Source of the DNA: Gordonia heveisoli
Lineage (GTDB): Bacteria; Actinomycetota; Actinomycetes; Mycobacteriales; Mycobacteriaceae
Reading direction: 5' to 3'
Assembly: GCF_030315745.1 (NCBI RefSeq)
Contig: NZ_JASXSH010000010.1
Coordinates: 62,001 to 126,000, forward strand
DNA: 64,000 nt
Shown: positions 27,660-39,148 of the stretch, piece after piece
Position numbering within the stretch: position 1 is the stretch's first letter
Layout: the number at the start of each line of letters is the position of its first letter
The notes under the pieces: model-generated
What the model was told of the DNA's origin: nothing
The model's database searches: none
The model's input: only the letters and a program-made list of their open reading frames with translations
Position numbers and translations under genes: made by a program

Positions 27660-30566
27660 ATGACCGACTTCAGCGCTGTGCGCGACACCCATACCGATCA
27701 CACCGACGACTTCGTCAACCGGCATGTCGGGCCGGACGCCGCCGAGACCACCCGGATGCTCGCCGAGATCGGGGTGTCCTCCCTCGATGATCTCGCCCGC
27801 CGGGTCGTACCCGCCGTGATCGCCGACGACCCCGCGTCGAATCCGCTGGCCGTCCTCGGTGCGCCGCGCACCGAACCGCAGATCACCGCCGAACTTCGGG
27901 CCCTCGCAGCCAAGAACACCGTCGATCGCTCGATGATCGGCCTCGGCTACTACGACACCCATACCCCGGCAGTCATCCGCCGCAACGTGATCGAGGATCC
28001 GGCCTGGTATACCGCGTACACGCCCTACCAGCCGGAGATCAGCCAGGGACGCCTCGAAGCCCTGCTCAACTTCCAGACCATGGTCGCCGACCTGACCGGT
28101 ATGGAGGTCGCGAACGCGTCGATGCTCGACGAGGCCACCGCCGCCGCCGAGGCGATGACGCTGATGCGGCGCGCGGGTAAATCGCGTTCGGCGCGCGTCG
28201 TCGTCGACGCCGACCTGTTCCCGCAGACCCGGGCGGTCATCGAGACCCGCGCCGAGCCGCTCGGCATCGAGGTCGTGCCGGCCTCGCTGCATCCCGGACT
28301 GCCCGACTGCGGGCTGCCCGACGGTGACTTCTTCGGTGTCATCCTCCAGGTGCCCGGCGCCTCCGGCCGGGTCGTCGACGCCGCAGGCATCATCGCCGCC
28401 GCCCACGACCGTGGTGCTCTGGTCGCGGTCGGGGCGGATCTGCTGGCGATGACCCTGATCACGCCCCCGGGCGAACAGGGCGCCGACGTCTGTTTCGGCA
28501 CGACGCAGCGGTTCGGTGTGCCGATGGGATTCGGTGGCCCCCATGCGGGCTACCTCGCAGTGCACAACAAGTACGCCCGGCAGTTGCCCGGCCGGCTCGT
28601 CGGCATCTCCAAGGACGCCGACGGCAATCTCGCCTACCGTCTCGCCCTGCAGACCCGCGAACAGCACATTCGTCGCGAGAAGGCGACCAGCAACATCTGC
28701 ACCGCTCAGGTGCTGCTGGCCGTCGTGGCGGCGATGTACGCGTCGTACCACGGACCCGACGGTCTGCGTGCCATCGCGCGTCGCGTCCACGCCGCCGCCG
28801 CCCAGCTCGCCGACAGTCTGTCCGCGGCCGGATTCGCAGTCGCCCACGCGGTCTTCTTCGACACCATCGAGGTGCACACCCGCGGCCAGGCCGACGCGAT
28901 CGTCGCGCACGCCAAGCGTGAGGGCATCAACCTGCGTCGCGTCGATGCCGACATCGTCGGTATCGCCTGCGACGAGACGACCACCGCAGACGACCTCGAC
29001 GGCGTGCTGCGCGCCTTCAGCGCCCATGGCGTCCACCCCAAGGGATTCGCCCAGGACATCGAGACCCGCAGCAGCGAATACCTCACCCATCCGGCCTTCA
29101 ACCGCTATCGCACCGAAACCGCGATGTTGCGCTACCTACGCGCCCTGTCCGACAAGGACATCGCCCTCGACCGCAGCATGATCCCACTCGGTTCCTGCAC
29201 TATGAAGCTCAACGCCACCACCGAGATGGAACCCATCACCTGGCCCGACTTCGCGGGTCTGCATCCGTTCGCGCCGGCCGCCGACACCGTCGGGATCCGG
29301 GAACTCATCGCCCGAGTCGAGGAGTGGCTCGTCGCGATCACCGGCTACGACCGGGTGAGTCTGCAGCCGAACGCGGGATCGCAGGGGGAGTACGCCGGAC
29401 TGCTGGCCATCCGGCGCTATCACCTCTCACGCGGCGACGCCGAGCGTGACATCTGCCTGATCCCGTCGAGCGCGCACGGCACCAACGCGGCGTCGGCGGT
29501 CATGGCCGGGATGCGGGTCGTCGTCGTCGGATGCCGGGAGAACGGCGACGTCGACGTCGCCGACCTGCATGCCAAGATCGCCGATCATGCCGGTCGGGTG
29601 GCCGCCATCATGGTGACCTACCCGTCCACACACGGCGTCTTCGAACACGACATCCGCGACATCTGTGCCGCCGTGCACGACGAGGGCGGACAGGTCTATG
29701 TCGATGGTGCCAACCTGAACGCACTCGTCGGAGTGGCCCGGCCGGGCCACTTCGGCGGCGACGTCAGTCATCTGAACCTGCACAAGACCTTCTGCATCCC
29801 GCATGGGGGTGGCGGTCCCGGCGTCGGTCCGGTCGCGGTGGCGAGCCACCTGGCCTCCTTCCTGCCCGGCCACCCTCTCGACGACTCACTGATCGGCACG
29901 GCGACGATCTCGGCGGCACCCTACGGATCGGCGTCGATCCTCCCGATCACCTATGCCTACATCGCGATGATGGGCGCCGACGGTCTGCGTCGGGCGACGC
30001 TCACCGCGATCGCCGCAGCGAACTACATCGCCCGTCGGCTCGGCGAGTACTTCCCGATCCTGTACACCGGCGACAGTGGGGTCGCCGGGGATGAGCACGG
30101 CTACGTCGCCCACGAGTGCATCCTCGACCTGCGGGAGATCACTAAGACCACCGGTGTGACCGTCGATGACGTCGCGAAACGGCTGGCCGACTACGGTTTC
30201 CACGCGCCGACGATGAGCTTCCCGGTTGCCGGCACCCTGATGGTCGAACCGACCGAAAGCGAGAATCTCGACGAGATCGACGCATTCTGCGAGGCGATGA
30301 TCGCGATCCGCGCCGAGATCGACCGGGTGGGTAGCGGCGAGTGGACGGTTGACGACAATCCGCTGCGCGGAGCCCCGCACACCTCTGAATGCCTGGTCGG
30401 CGATTGGGATCACGCCTACTCGCGTGAGGTCGCGGTGTACCCGCAGGGACTGCCGTCGGCCGGTGCCCGCGCCAAGGTATGGCCCGCGGTCCGGCGCATC
30501 GACGGCACCTTCGGCGACCGCAACCTGGTCTGCAGCTGTCCGCCGATCGAGGCGTTCAGCAACTGA
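27660..30566 (+). CDS. gcvP: Glycine dehydrogenase (decarboxylating), P protein
   Basis: 968 residues, the fused full-length form typical of Mtb and E. coli. It decarboxylates glycine and loads the aminomethyl group onto lipoyl-GcvH. The PLP lysine is K709 in [18 protein letters not shown]; other motifs are [10 protein letters not shown] at the N-terminus, [19 protein letters not shown] ([17 protein letters not shown]) and [24 protein letters not shown] precedes the ATG. Controlled by the glycine riboswitch at 27383-27600. Matches Mtb Rv1832. gcvT and gcvL are not in the window. Confidence 0.96.
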   Translation: MTDFSAVRDTHTDHTDDFVNRHVGPDAAETTRMLAEIGVSSLDDLARRVVPAVIADDPASNPLAVLGAPRTEPQITAELRALAAKNTVDRSMIGLGYYDTHTPAVIRRNVIEDPAWYTAYTPYQPEISQGRLEALLNFQTMVADLTGMEVANASMLDEATAAAEAMTLMRRAGKSRSARVVVDADLFPQTRAVIETRAEPLGIEVVPASLHPGLPDCGLPDGDFFGVILQVPGASGRVVDAAGIIAAAHDRGALVAVGADLLAMTLITPPGEQGADVCFGTTQRFGVPMGFGGPHAGYLAVHNKYARQLPGRLVGISKDADGNLAYRLALQTREQHIRREKATSNICTAQVLLAVVAAMYASYHGPDGLRAIARRVHAAAAQLADSLSAAGFAVAHAVFFDTIEVHTRGQADAIVAHAKREGINLRRVDADIVGIACDETTTADDLDGVLRAFSAHGVHPKGFAQDIETRSSEYLTHPAFNRYRTETAMLRYLRALSDKDIALDRSMIPLGSCTMKLNATTEMEPITWPDFAGLHPFAPAADTVGIRELIARVEEWLVAITGYDRVSLQPNAGSQGEYAGLLAIRRYHLSRGDAERDICLIPSSAHGTNAASAVMAGMRVVVVGCRENGDVDVADLHAKIADHAGRVAAIMVTYPSTHGVFEHDIRDICAAVHDEGGQVYVDGANLNALVGVARPGHFGGDVSHLNLHKTFCIPHGGGGPGVGPVAVASHLASFLPGHPLDDSLIGTATISAAPYGSASILPITYAYIAMMGADGLRRATLTAIAAANYIARRLGEYFPILYTGDSGVAGDEHGYVAHECILDLREITKTTGVTVDDVAKRLADYGFHAPTMSFPVAGTLMVEPTESENLDEIDAFCEAMIAIRAEIDRVGSGEWTVDDNPLRGAPHTSECLVGDWDHAYSREVAVYPQGLPSAGARAKVWPAVRRIDGTFGDRNLVCSCPPIEAFSN

Positions 30567-30630
30567 GCGGCGCGGCGGGGGTGGCCCTTCGTGACGCTTC
30601 CCGCTATCGCTCCGGTCCCACCGGAAGCCG

Positions 30631-31815
30631 TCAGCCCGGGTAGACCAGCCGGTTGATGGCCACGATGGCGCCGGTCTCCGGCGTCGGCATCGGATTCGGG
30701 GTGCGCGGAAAGGTGACCGTGCTGGTCGGAGACGGGCGCGGGGCATCGCCGCGGAATCCCAATCGGGTCAGCTGCTCGAGCTGCTCGGCTTTCGCCGCGA
30801 ACTCGATGAACTCGGCGACCGCATCCGAGGCGTATTCGGGGACGCGCTCGCCTTTGAGGCGGATCACCGGGAAATCGGCGATCGGCGTCGGGCCGAGCGG
30901 CAGGACCTCCGCGAGGCGGGCCGTCGTATCGCTCTTGGTCAGCTGGTAGAGCCTCTGCTCGGTGATCGGGACGACGTGGATCTCGGTGGTCGCCGGATCG
31001 GCTGAGCCGTCGGCGATCACCTGTGCCGCGCCGGCAGGCGAACCGTCGGGGGAGGCGGGCGCATTGCGGGTGAGTGCACGCACGCTCGACGCCACCCGGT
31101 TCGACGATGCGTCCTGGGTGGTCAACACGCCGGTGGTGCGAGTGATCTGTGCGGCCACGGCCTGTGCCGCCAGTGCGGTCGCATCCGATTGGGCGCCGGT
31201 CGGCATGGCCATCCGCAGCGAACCCCAACCGTCGAGGCCGACCGTGCCGAGGCTGCCGTCGCGACGCTGCAAGGTGGGCAGAGCGGACCAGTCGAGGTTG
31301 CCGCCGAAGGCCTCGGCGAGGCGCGGCGAGGTGGCGAGGACCACTGGCGAAGACACCAGCGAACGCGGCTGTCCTTCCACCAGATCGGGCTGTGCCGTGG
31401 TCAGATCGGCCGCCCACACCGACGACTGCGGGACCCAGGCGGCGGGGAAGTCGCCCATCGAGGCCTGATCCCAGGTCCCGGTCAGCGCGTCGAGGGTGAT
31501 CTTGGCGTCGCCCGGGCGGACCGCGATCGCCACACAGTGGTCCCCGACGACGGGACGGGTCGCGTTGTAGGCCTTGGCGATGGTCTCTAGACCGCCCGCG
31601 ATGTCGGCGTCGGCGATCACCGAGACCATCGCCTCTCCGGCGACACAGTTTCCGGCGGCATCGGTGGCGTCGTCGTCGATCTTGTCACCGAGCTTCTGCC
31701 ACGCAATCACCGCGGCGATGACGAGCAGGATGCACAGCACGGCGGCCACCAGCCCACGGCTGACACCGCGACCGAGGAAACCGCCGTCCCCGCCGCTACT
31801 CCGATGATGTGCCAA
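30631..31815 (-). CDS. Membrane-anchored substrate-binding-like protein, Rv1836c-type without VWA domain
   Basis: 394 residues from TTG 31815, preferred because AGGAAAGG lies 7 bp upstream; GTG 31845 has no such site. A short basic Gly/Ser-rich tail precedes one membrane helix (GLVAAVLCILLVIAAVIAW); the outer region resembles a type-2 periplasmic-binding fold: GEAMVSVIADADIAGGLETIAKAYNATRP, WVPQSSVWAADL, SPVVLATSPRLAEAF, GWGSLRMAMPTG, and VPEYASDAVAEFIEFAAKAEQ. It parallels, in my memory, the first half of Mtb Rv1836c, which continues with a VWA domain. Here the gene stops after TFPRTPNPMP plus a short tail, and gcvP ends only 65 bp away, so no VWA domain is possible. Ligand unknown. Confidence 0.75.
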   Translation of the reverse strand: MAHHRSSGGDGGFLGRGVSRGLVAAVLCILLVIAAVIAWQKLGDKIDDDATDAAGNCVAGEAMVSVIADADIAGGLETIAKAYNATRPVVGDHCVAIAVRPGDAKITLDALTGTWDQASMGDFPAAWVPQSSVWAADLTTAQPDLVEGQPRSLVSSPVVLATSPRLAEAFGGNLDWSALPTLQRRDGSLGTVGLDGWGSLRMAMPTGAQSDATALAAQAVAAQITRTTGVLTTQDASSNRVASSVRALTRNAPASPDGSPAGAAQVIADGSADPATTEIHVVPITEQRLYQLTKSDTTARLAEVLPLGPTPIADFPVIRLKGERVPEYASDAVAEFIEFAAKAEQLEQLTRLGFRGDAPRPSPTSTVTFPRTPNPMPTPETGAIVAINRLVYPG

Positions 31816-31940
31816 CCCGATGCCTTTCCTGAACCGATGTCCCACGACACGGGGTACCGGGTTCGGGCCAATATCACGTGTCCCGCGATCCCCCCATACT
31901 CCACGTCACGGGTTTCATCACAGTTCTATCACGACAGACA

Positions 31941-31976
31941 ATACCGCCCCGATCATCGGAGATGACCGGGGCGGTA
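31941..31976 (-). terminator. Hairpin terminator of glcB
   Basis: Perfect 11-bp stem (ATACCGCCCCG at 31941-31951, complement at 31966-31976) with a further short helix in the loop (TCATC/GATGA). It starts 16 bp past the glcB stop; on the minus strand UGUCUGUCG follows. Confidence 0.75.
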
Positions 31977-31991
31977 TCGAGGGCTGGCGGA

Positions 31992-34163
31992 TCAGGCGTT
32001 CGCTGCCTTGAACTCGCGACGGCGGCGATGCAGGATCGGCTCGGTGTAGCCGCTCGGCTGCTTCGCACCCTCCAGGATCAACTCCTTGGCCGCCTGGAAT
32101 GCGATGTTGGTGTCGAAGTCCGGAGCCAGCGGCCGATAGTCGGGATCACCGGCGTTCTGGCGGTCGACGACCGGGGCCATCCGCTCGAGAGCTGCCACCA
32201 CGTCGTCCGCGGTGACGATGTCGTGACGAATCCAGTTGGCGAGCAACTGGCTCGAAATCCGCAGCGTCGCACGGTCTTCCATCAGTGCGACGTCGTGGAT
32301 GTCGGGCACCTTGGAGCAGCCGACACCGGCGTCGATCCACCGGACGACGTAGCCAAGGATCGACTGTGCGTTGTTGTCGAGTTCCTCGCGCTTCTCCGCG
32401 TCGGACCAGTCGGTCTTCGGGGCGAGCGGGATGGTGAGGATGTCGTCGACCGAGGCCGGATCGCGCTTGGCGATCTCGTCCTGCCGCTTGAAGACGTCCA
32501 CCTGGTGGTAGTGCATCGCGTGCAGAGTCGCGGCGGTCGGCGACGGCACCCATGCGGTGTTCGCGCCTGCCTTGGGCTGCCCGATCTTCTGCTCGACCAT
32601 ATCCGCCATCAGATCGGTCATCGCCCACATGCCCTTACCGATCTGCGCCTTGTGCTGCAGACCGGCGGCCAGACCGGTGTCGACGTTGAAGTCCTCATAC
32701 GCGGCGATCCAGCGCTGCTTCTTCATCTCGGCCTTGCGGATCATCGCGCCGGCCTCCATGGAGGTGTGGATCTCGTCGCCGGTGCGGTCGAGGAAGCCGG
32801 TGTTGATGAAGACGACGCGCTCCTCGGCGGCCTTGATGCAGGCCTTGAGGTTGACGGTGGTCCGGCGTTCCTCGTCCATGATGCCGACCTTGAGGGTGTT
32901 CTCGGGGAGGCCGAGCACCTTCTCGACACGACCGAACAGCTCGCCAGTGAAGGCGACCTCGTCGGGGCCGTGCTGCTTGGGCTTGACGATGTAGATCGAT
33001 CCGGTCCGCGAGTTCTGGTGTCCGGCATCGGTGCTGAGACCGTGGATGCCGATCAGCGAGGTGAACAGTGCGTCCTGGATACCCTCGGGCACCTCGTTGC
33101 CGTCGGCGTCGAGGATGGCGTCGTTGGTCATCAGGTGTCCGACGTTACGGACGAACAGCAGCGACCGGCCGTGGAGGTCGAAGTCGGTTCCGTCCGGTCC
33201 GGTGTAGACCCGGTTGCCGTTGAGCGTGCGGGTGAAGGTCTTGCCGCCCTTGCTGACCGACTCGGCGAGGTCGCCGCGGTTGAGGCCGAGCCAGTTGCGG
33301 TAGCCGACAACCTTGTCGTCGGCGTCCACGGCGGCGACCGAGTCCTCGAAGTCCATGATCGTGGTGATCGCCGACTCCATCACGACATCCTTGATGCCTG
33401 CCGGATCGGTGGAACCGATCGGGGAGGCGGAGTCGATCTCGATGTCGAGGTGCAGGCCGTTGTGGCGCAGCAGGATGGACGACGGCGCCGAGGTCTCGCC
33501 GCGGTAGCCGACGAAGGCTGCCGGATCGGCCAGTGTCGAGGTGCTGCCGTCGGCCAGCGTGACGACGAGACCGCCGTCGGCGACCGCGAAGCCGGTGACG
33601 TCGGTGTAGCTGCAGTTCTCCAGGGGCACCGCCTCGTCGAGGAAGGCCTTGGCGTAGGCGATGACCTTGTCGCCGCGGACCTGGTTGTACGAGGTGCCCT
33701 TGTCGGCGCCGTCGGCCTCGGAGATCACGTCGGTGCCGTAGAGCGCGTCGTAGAGCGAACCCCAGCGTGCGTTCGCGGCGTTCAGTGCGAAGCGTGCGTT
33801 GAGGATCGGGACCACGAGCTGTGGGCCCGCGGTGTCGGCGATCTCGCGGTCGACGTTGGTGGTCGAGATCTGGAAGTCGGCCGGGACGTCGACCAGGTAG
33901 CCGATCTCGGTCAGGAACGACTTGTAGGCGTCGAAGTCGATGGCGCCGGCGTTGTCGCGGTGCCAGGTGTCGATCTTGGCTTGCAGATCGTCACGGACGG
34001 CGAGGAGTTCGCGGTTACGCGGGGCGAGATCCTTGATCACCGCGGCTGCACCCGACCAGAAAGAGTCCTTGTCTACACCGGTACCGGGCAGAGCCTCGTT
34101 GTTGATGAAATCGAAAAGAACGGAAGCGACCTGCAAACCGTCGACGTTGATCCGGTCGGACAT
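31992..34163 (-). CDS. glcB: Malate synthase G
   Basis: 723 residues from ATG 34163, with AGAAAGG 6 bp upstream. It joins glyoxylate and acetyl-CoA to malate in the glyoxylate shunt. Family features: [24 protein letters not shown] at the N-terminus, the central TIM-barrel [15 protein letters not shown] and [40 protein letters not shown], and [21 protein letters not shown]. The usual length is about 720-740. The partner isocitrate lyase is not in the window. Mtb places the same gene (Rv1837c) in this order. Expression in relatives responds to acetate; a TACTGG direct repeat upstream may take part. Confidence 0.95.
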   Translation of the reverse strand: MSDRINVDGLQVASVLFDFINNEALPGTGVDKDSFWSGAAAVIKDLAPRNRELLAVRDDLQAKIDTWHRDNAGAIDFDAYKSFLTEIGYLVDVPADFQISTTNVDREIADTAGPQLVVPILNARFALNAANARWGSLYDALYGTDVISEADGADKGTSYNQVRGDKVIAYAKAFLDEAVPLENCSYTDVTGFAVADGGLVVTLADGSTSTLADPAAFVGYRGETSAPSSILLRHNGLHLDIEIDSASPIGSTDPAGIKDVVMESAITTIMDFEDSVAAVDADDKVVGYRNWLGLNRGDLAESVSKGGKTFTRTLNGNRVYTGPDGTDFDLHGRSLLFVRNVGHLMTNDAILDADGNEVPEGIQDALFTSLIGIHGLSTDAGHQNSRTGSIYIVKPKQHGPDEVAFTGELFGRVEKVLGLPENTLKVGIMDEERRTTVNLKACIKAAEERVVFINTGFLDRTGDEIHTSMEAGAMIRKAEMKKQRWIAAYEDFNVDTGLAAGLQHKAQIGKGMWAMTDLMADMVEQKIGQPKAGANTAWVPSPTAATLHAMHYHQVDVFKRQDEIAKRDPASVDDILTIPLAPKTDWSDAEKREELDNNAQSILGYVVRWIDAGVGCSKVPDIHDVALMEDRATLRISSQLLANWIRHDIVTADDVVAALERMAPVVDRQNAGDPDYRPLAPDFDTNIAFQAAKELILEGAKQPSGYTEPILHRRRREFKAANA

Positions 34164-34228
34164 GTCAGCCTTTCTGCGCGGGTGGGTTCTAACCCTGACC
34201 ATGCTACTAGGCGGTAATCAGTAAACAG

Positions 34229-34242
34229 TACTGGCGTACTGG
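34229..34242. repeat. TACTGG direct repeat upstream of glcB
   Basis: TACTGG at 34229-34234 and again at 34237-34242 (8-bp period), about 66-79 bp before the glcB ATG. One copy is part of a short palindrome (CAGTACTG). Possible operator, regulator unknown. Confidence 0.35.
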
Positions 34243-34332
34243 ACAGGTGACCAGCGCGGATCGCCTGAGCCAAGGTGACCTGGCCCACCCGCCGCCCCGG
34301 CTTCTTCGGCGCTCGCCTGCACTCCTTGCACC

Positions 34333-35235
34333 TCAGTCGGCAGCGATCGCCGACAACGATTCGCAGGCGTGCAGGATCCGTGTGCGCATCACGGCGCCAC
34401 GGTCGGCGACCTCGGTCTGCGCACGTGCGTACTCGGCGCGGCCGACGGCGGTCTCGATGCGCACCGGGCTGGTATCGATGTCCAACGCGTCGTCGAGGCC
34501 GGTCAGATCGTAGGGACTGGCCCGCATGTCGAGGATGCGGGCGTCGAGGGCGATCTCGAACGCGTCGACGGTGAGTGTTGCGTCGAGCAGCGGGGACAGG
34601 GTGAAACACGTGCGATACAGGTCCATCGTCGTATGCAGGCATCCCGGCTGCTCGTCGTCGACACGGCCGTCGCGGGTGGGTTGCGTCGCGTTGAGCGGTC
34701 GGGCCGGATCGGTGAAGAAGCGGAATGCGTCGAAATGGGTGCAGCGCAGTGGCATCGACTCGACGACGGCGTCGGTTCCGGCCGATCCCAGGCGCAGCGG
34801 CAGTGCGTGCCGGACGTCATCGGAGCGATAGACCATCGCCCACTCGTGCAGCCCGAAACAACCGAACCGGGGCGGCCGTGCGGCCGTCGCACGAAGCAGG
34901 GCGGCGGTGGTGGCGAGTGCGCCACGCCGCGACCGCAGGTAGTCGAGGGAGACGGTCATCCCAGCCGGCACCCGGGCGTATCCGCGAAGTCCGGTGAAGT
35001 CGGTGTCCGCGTCGGCCAGTACCGTGCCGTAACCCGGATGCCACCGTCGCACATGCGAGGGTCGCGACGAGTAGTAGGTGAACAGGAAGTCGAGCACCGG
35101 ATGTGTGCGGCCGCTGCGCCGGGCCCGCAGATACGGGCCGACCAGCGTCTCCACCCGCGCCTGATGTTCGGCGCGGCGCGCCTGCCAGACGTCCCGGTGC
35201 AGGACCGGAACGTCGGGCTGTGCCCCGGGTTTCAT
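34333..35235 (-). CDS. Conserved protein usually labelled 3-methyladenine DNA glycosylase
   Basis: 300 residues. Homologues in Rhodococcus and Mycobacterium are often called 3-methyladenine DNA glycosylase, but I see neither the helix-hairpin-helix-Gly/Pro-Asp motif nor the AAG fold. Distinct features: HPVLDFLFTYYSSRPSHVRRWHPGYG, DYLRSRRGALATTAALL, FGCFGLHEWAMVYRSDD (aromatic and His-rich), and RCTHFDAFRFFTDPARPLN. The many conserved Trp, His and Asp suggest an enzyme. Its ATG overlaps the stop of the CNNM gene upstream by one base (TGATG), so it is part of that operon. Function not established. Confidence 0.7.
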   Translation of the reverse strand: MKPGAQPDVPVLHRDVWQARRAEHQARVETLVGPYLRARRSGRTHPVLDFLFTYYSSRPSHVRRWHPGYGTVLADADTDFTGLRGYARVPAGMTVSLDYLRSRRGALATTAALLRATAARPPRFGCFGLHEWAMVYRSDDVRHALPLRLGSAGTDAVVESMPLRCTHFDAFRFFTDPARPLNATQPTRDGRVDDEQPGCLHTTMDLYRTCFTLSPLLDATLTVDAFEIALDARILDMRASPYDLTGLDDALDIDTSPVRIETAVGRAEYARAQTEVADRGAVMRTRILHACESLSAIAAD

Positions 35236-36311
35236 CAGATGCGATGAGTCTCGTCGCGGACGGTGCCGACGAACTCCTCGACGAGATCGGCGAGGGCGAC
35301 GATGCCGATGGTCCGGCCGCTGTCGTCGACGACGGCCCCGAGGTGGGCACTGCTACGACGCAACGCCGCGGTCGCCTCGTCGAGCGGGGTCTGGCTGGAG
35401 ATCACCGGCAACGCCCGGATCTTGTCGATGCCGATGATCGTCTCCGGACCGACACGTTCGTCGAGAATGTCGTCGAGCACATCCTTGAGATGCAGGTAGC
35501 CGGTGAAGGTGCCATCGGCGCCGCGCACCGGGAACCGGGAGAAGCCGGTATCGCCGACCGCCTTCTCCACCGACCCGAGTCGGGGCCCGGTACCGCCGGT
35601 TGCCGGATCGACGTCGATCTCGACGCTGCGCATCTGACCGAGTGGGATCATCACCTCGGTCACGGCCCGGGTTACCGAACTCAGTGCGCGGGTCAGGCGC
35701 TCGTGCTCCTCGGCGTCGATGAGCCCCTCCTGTTTGGACTCGCTGAGCATCTGCGCGAGTTCACCGGTGGACACCGTCGAATCGAGTTCGTCCTTGGGGA
35801 CCACCCGCATCGCCCGCAACGAGATGTTGGCCAGCCAGTTGTAGAAGGCGATCAGTGGCCGCACCACCCGGATGAACGCCAGATGCACCGGCACCAGCCA
35901 CATCGCCGCGGTCTCCGGTCCGGCCAGGGCGATGTTCTTCGGGACCATCTCGCCGAGCAGGATGTGCAACACCACCACCAGGGACAGCGCGATGGTGAAG
36001 GCGATCGGATGCAGCAGGGCGTCCGGGACCCGGGCGAGGTCGAGCGGCGCCTCGATCAGATGCGCGACCGCTGGTTCACCCACCCGGCCGAGCAGGATCG
36101 AGCAGATCGTGATGCCCAGCTGGGCACCGGCCAGCATCAGCGACAGATGTTCGCCGGCGCGGATGACGGTGCGCGCTCGCGTCTTGCCGCCCGCCTCCAG
36201 TGCCTCCAGGCGGTCACGGCGGGCCGAGATCAGTGAGAACTCGGCACCGACGAAGAAGGCGTTGCCGGCCAGCAGCAGCACGGCCAGCAGGACACCCCAC
36301 AGGTCACCCAT
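35235..36311 (-). CDS. CNNM/CorC-type membrane protein (DUF21 plus CBS)
   Basis: 358 residues. N-terminal DUF21 domain with four hydrophobic segments (GVLLAVLLLAGNAFFVGAEFSL, MLAGAQLGITICSILLG, ALLHPIAFTIALSLVVVLH, ILLGEMVPKNIAL), then two CBS modules (VMIPLGQMRSVEIDVDP, GYLHLKDVLDDILDE). It belongs to the hemolysin/CNNM group, proposed to act in Mg2+ or Co2+ transport; the Mtb counterpart is Rv1841c. It lacks most of the C-terminal CorC_HlyC domain present in its upstream partner. Overlaps that partner by 8 bp. Confidence 0.85.
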   Translation of the reverse strand: MGDLWGVLLAVLLLAGNAFFVGAEFSLISARRDRLEALEAGGKTRARTVIRAGEHLSLMLAGAQLGITICSILLGRVGEPAVAHLIEAPLDLARVPDALLHPIAFTIALSLVVVLHILLGEMVPKNIALAGPETAAMWLVPVHLAFIRVVRPLIAFYNWLANISLRAMRVVPKDELDSTVSTGELAQMLSESKQEGLIDAEEHERLTRALSSVTRAVTEVMIPLGQMRSVEIDVDPATGGTGPRLGSVEKAVGDTGFSRFPVRGADGTFTGYLHLKDVLDDILDERVGPETIIGIDKIRALPVISSQTPLDEATAALRRSSAHLGAVVDDSGRTIGIVALADLVEEFVGTVRDETHRI

Positions 36312-37662
36312 CGATCTCCACCTCCCGCGTGAGGGAGACGACGTCGATGCGCCGACCGTCCATCTGCCGTACGGTCGCGCGCCAGGTCACCGGTGTGCCG
36401 GGGTTGTCGTCGTCCTCGTCGTCGGCGACCCGCGGCGGCTGGGGGAGCAGCACCGAATCGCTGACCACCGGTATGCGACCGAGCACGAACATCACCAGAC
36501 CACCGAGGGTGTCGAAAGGGCCTTCGGGGGCCTCGTAGCCGATCGCGTCGGCGAGTTCGTCGATGCGCAGCAGCCCGGCACACAGATAGCCGTCGCCCTC
36601 GACGGCGACATCGGCGCGTTCGTTGTCGTGTTCGTCGGTGACGTCACCGAGGATCTCCTCGATGACATCCTCGGTGGTGACGATGCCCGCGGTGCCGCCG
36701 TATTCGTCGATGACCACGCACAGTTCCATGCCGTCGGCACGGATCTGCTCCATCAGCGAATCGCCGCCCAGACTGGCCGGAACTCGCGGCACATGTCGTG
36801 CGATCGTCGACAGCGGGGTGGAATGGGCGACGGTGAACGCCTGCTTCACGTGGACGACGCCGATCAGGTCGTCGAGGTTGCCGTCGACGACCACCGGGAA
36901 ACGTGAATGCCCGGTCCGCGACGCGGCGATCACCAGGTCGCGGATGGTGTCGGCGCGGTCGAGACATTCGACGGTGACCCGCGGGGTCATCAGATCCTCT
37001 GCGGTCCGCTCGCCGAACTTCAGTGAGCGGTGCACGAGCGTCGCGGTGTCCTCGTCGATCGAACCCGCGCGGGCCGAGGTGCGCACCAACGAGACGAGTT
37101 CCTGTGGTGAGCGGGCCGAACGCAACTCCTCGGCCGGTTCGACGCCGAGGCGCCTCACCAGCCAGTTGGCCGATCCGTTGAGGCCGTCGATGGCCCAGCG
37201 GAACGCCGATGAGAAGAAGGTCATCGGGCCGGCGGTGGCACGCGCGACCGCCAGCGGTTTGGCGATCGCCAGATTCTTCGGGATGAGTTCGCCGAGCACC
37301 ATCGACAGCGAGGTGGCGATGATCAATGCCAGCGCGAGCGACAGTCCGGACGCGGTCGACTCGCTGAGTCCGAAGGCGTCCATCGTCGGCTCGAGGATGA
37401 TCGCCAGCACCGGCTCGGCGATGTAACCGGTGATCAACGTGGTGATGGTGATGCCGAGCTGGGCGCCGGACAGTTGAAAGGACAGCGTGCTGTGGGCGCG
37501 CTGAACCAGCCGCGCCCGCCGATCGCCGCGGGTTGCGACGTCGTCGGCGATGGTCGAGCGTTCCAGCGCGGTCAGCGAGAACTCGGCGGCCACGAACAGC
37601 GCCGTGCCCAGCGTGAGGGCCACGAAACCGATCAGGCCCAGGACGTACAGGGCGGTTTCCAC
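36304..37662 (-). CDS. CNNM/CorC-type membrane protein with CorC_HlyC domain
   Basis: 452 residues from GTG 37662. DUF21 segment (GLIGFVALTLGTALFVAAEFSL, LSGAQLGITITTLITGYIAEP, LIIATSLSMVLGELIPKNLAI), a CBS pair (LMTPRVTVECLDRADTIRD, DDLIGVVHVKQAF, GMELCVVIDEYGGTAGIVTTEDVIEEILGDVTDEHD) and a CorC_HlyC domain (LCAGLLRIDELADAIGYE, GGLVMFVLGRIP). The longer open frame upstream is rejected since guaB1 ends 4 bp before GTG 37662. The pair with the downstream gene matches Mtb Rv1842c/Rv1841c, and the two may form a heterodimer. Ion specificity unknown. Confidence 0.87.
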   Translation of the reverse strand: METALYVLGLIGFVALTLGTALFVAAEFSLTALERSTIADDVATRGDRRARLVQRAHSTLSFQLSGAQLGITITTLITGYIAEPVLAIILEPTMDAFGLSESTASGLSLALALIIATSLSMVLGELIPKNLAIAKPLAVARATAGPMTFFSSAFRWAIDGLNGSANWLVRRLGVEPAEELRSARSPQELVSLVRTSARAGSIDEDTATLVHRSLKFGERTAEDLMTPRVTVECLDRADTIRDLVIAASRTGHSRFPVVVDGNLDDLIGVVHVKQAFTVAHSTPLSTIARHVPRVPASLGGDSLMEQIRADGMELCVVIDEYGGTAGIVTTEDVIEEILGDVTDEHDNERADVAVEGDGYLCAGLLRIDELADAIGYEAPEGPFDTLGGLVMFVLGRIPVVSDSVLLPQPPRVADDEDDDNPGTPVTWRATVRQMDGRRIDVVSLTREVEIDG

Positions 37663-37666
37663 CGAC

Positions 37667-39130
<1,464 letters not shown>

Positions 39131-39148
39131 TCATCGGTCGGGGTCCTG

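Noticed and set aside
31878..34217. Long open frame (779 codons) antisense to glcB
   Set aside because: It mirrors the codon pattern of glcB; high GC content gives long antisense frames, its translation shows no family motif, and glcB is certain.
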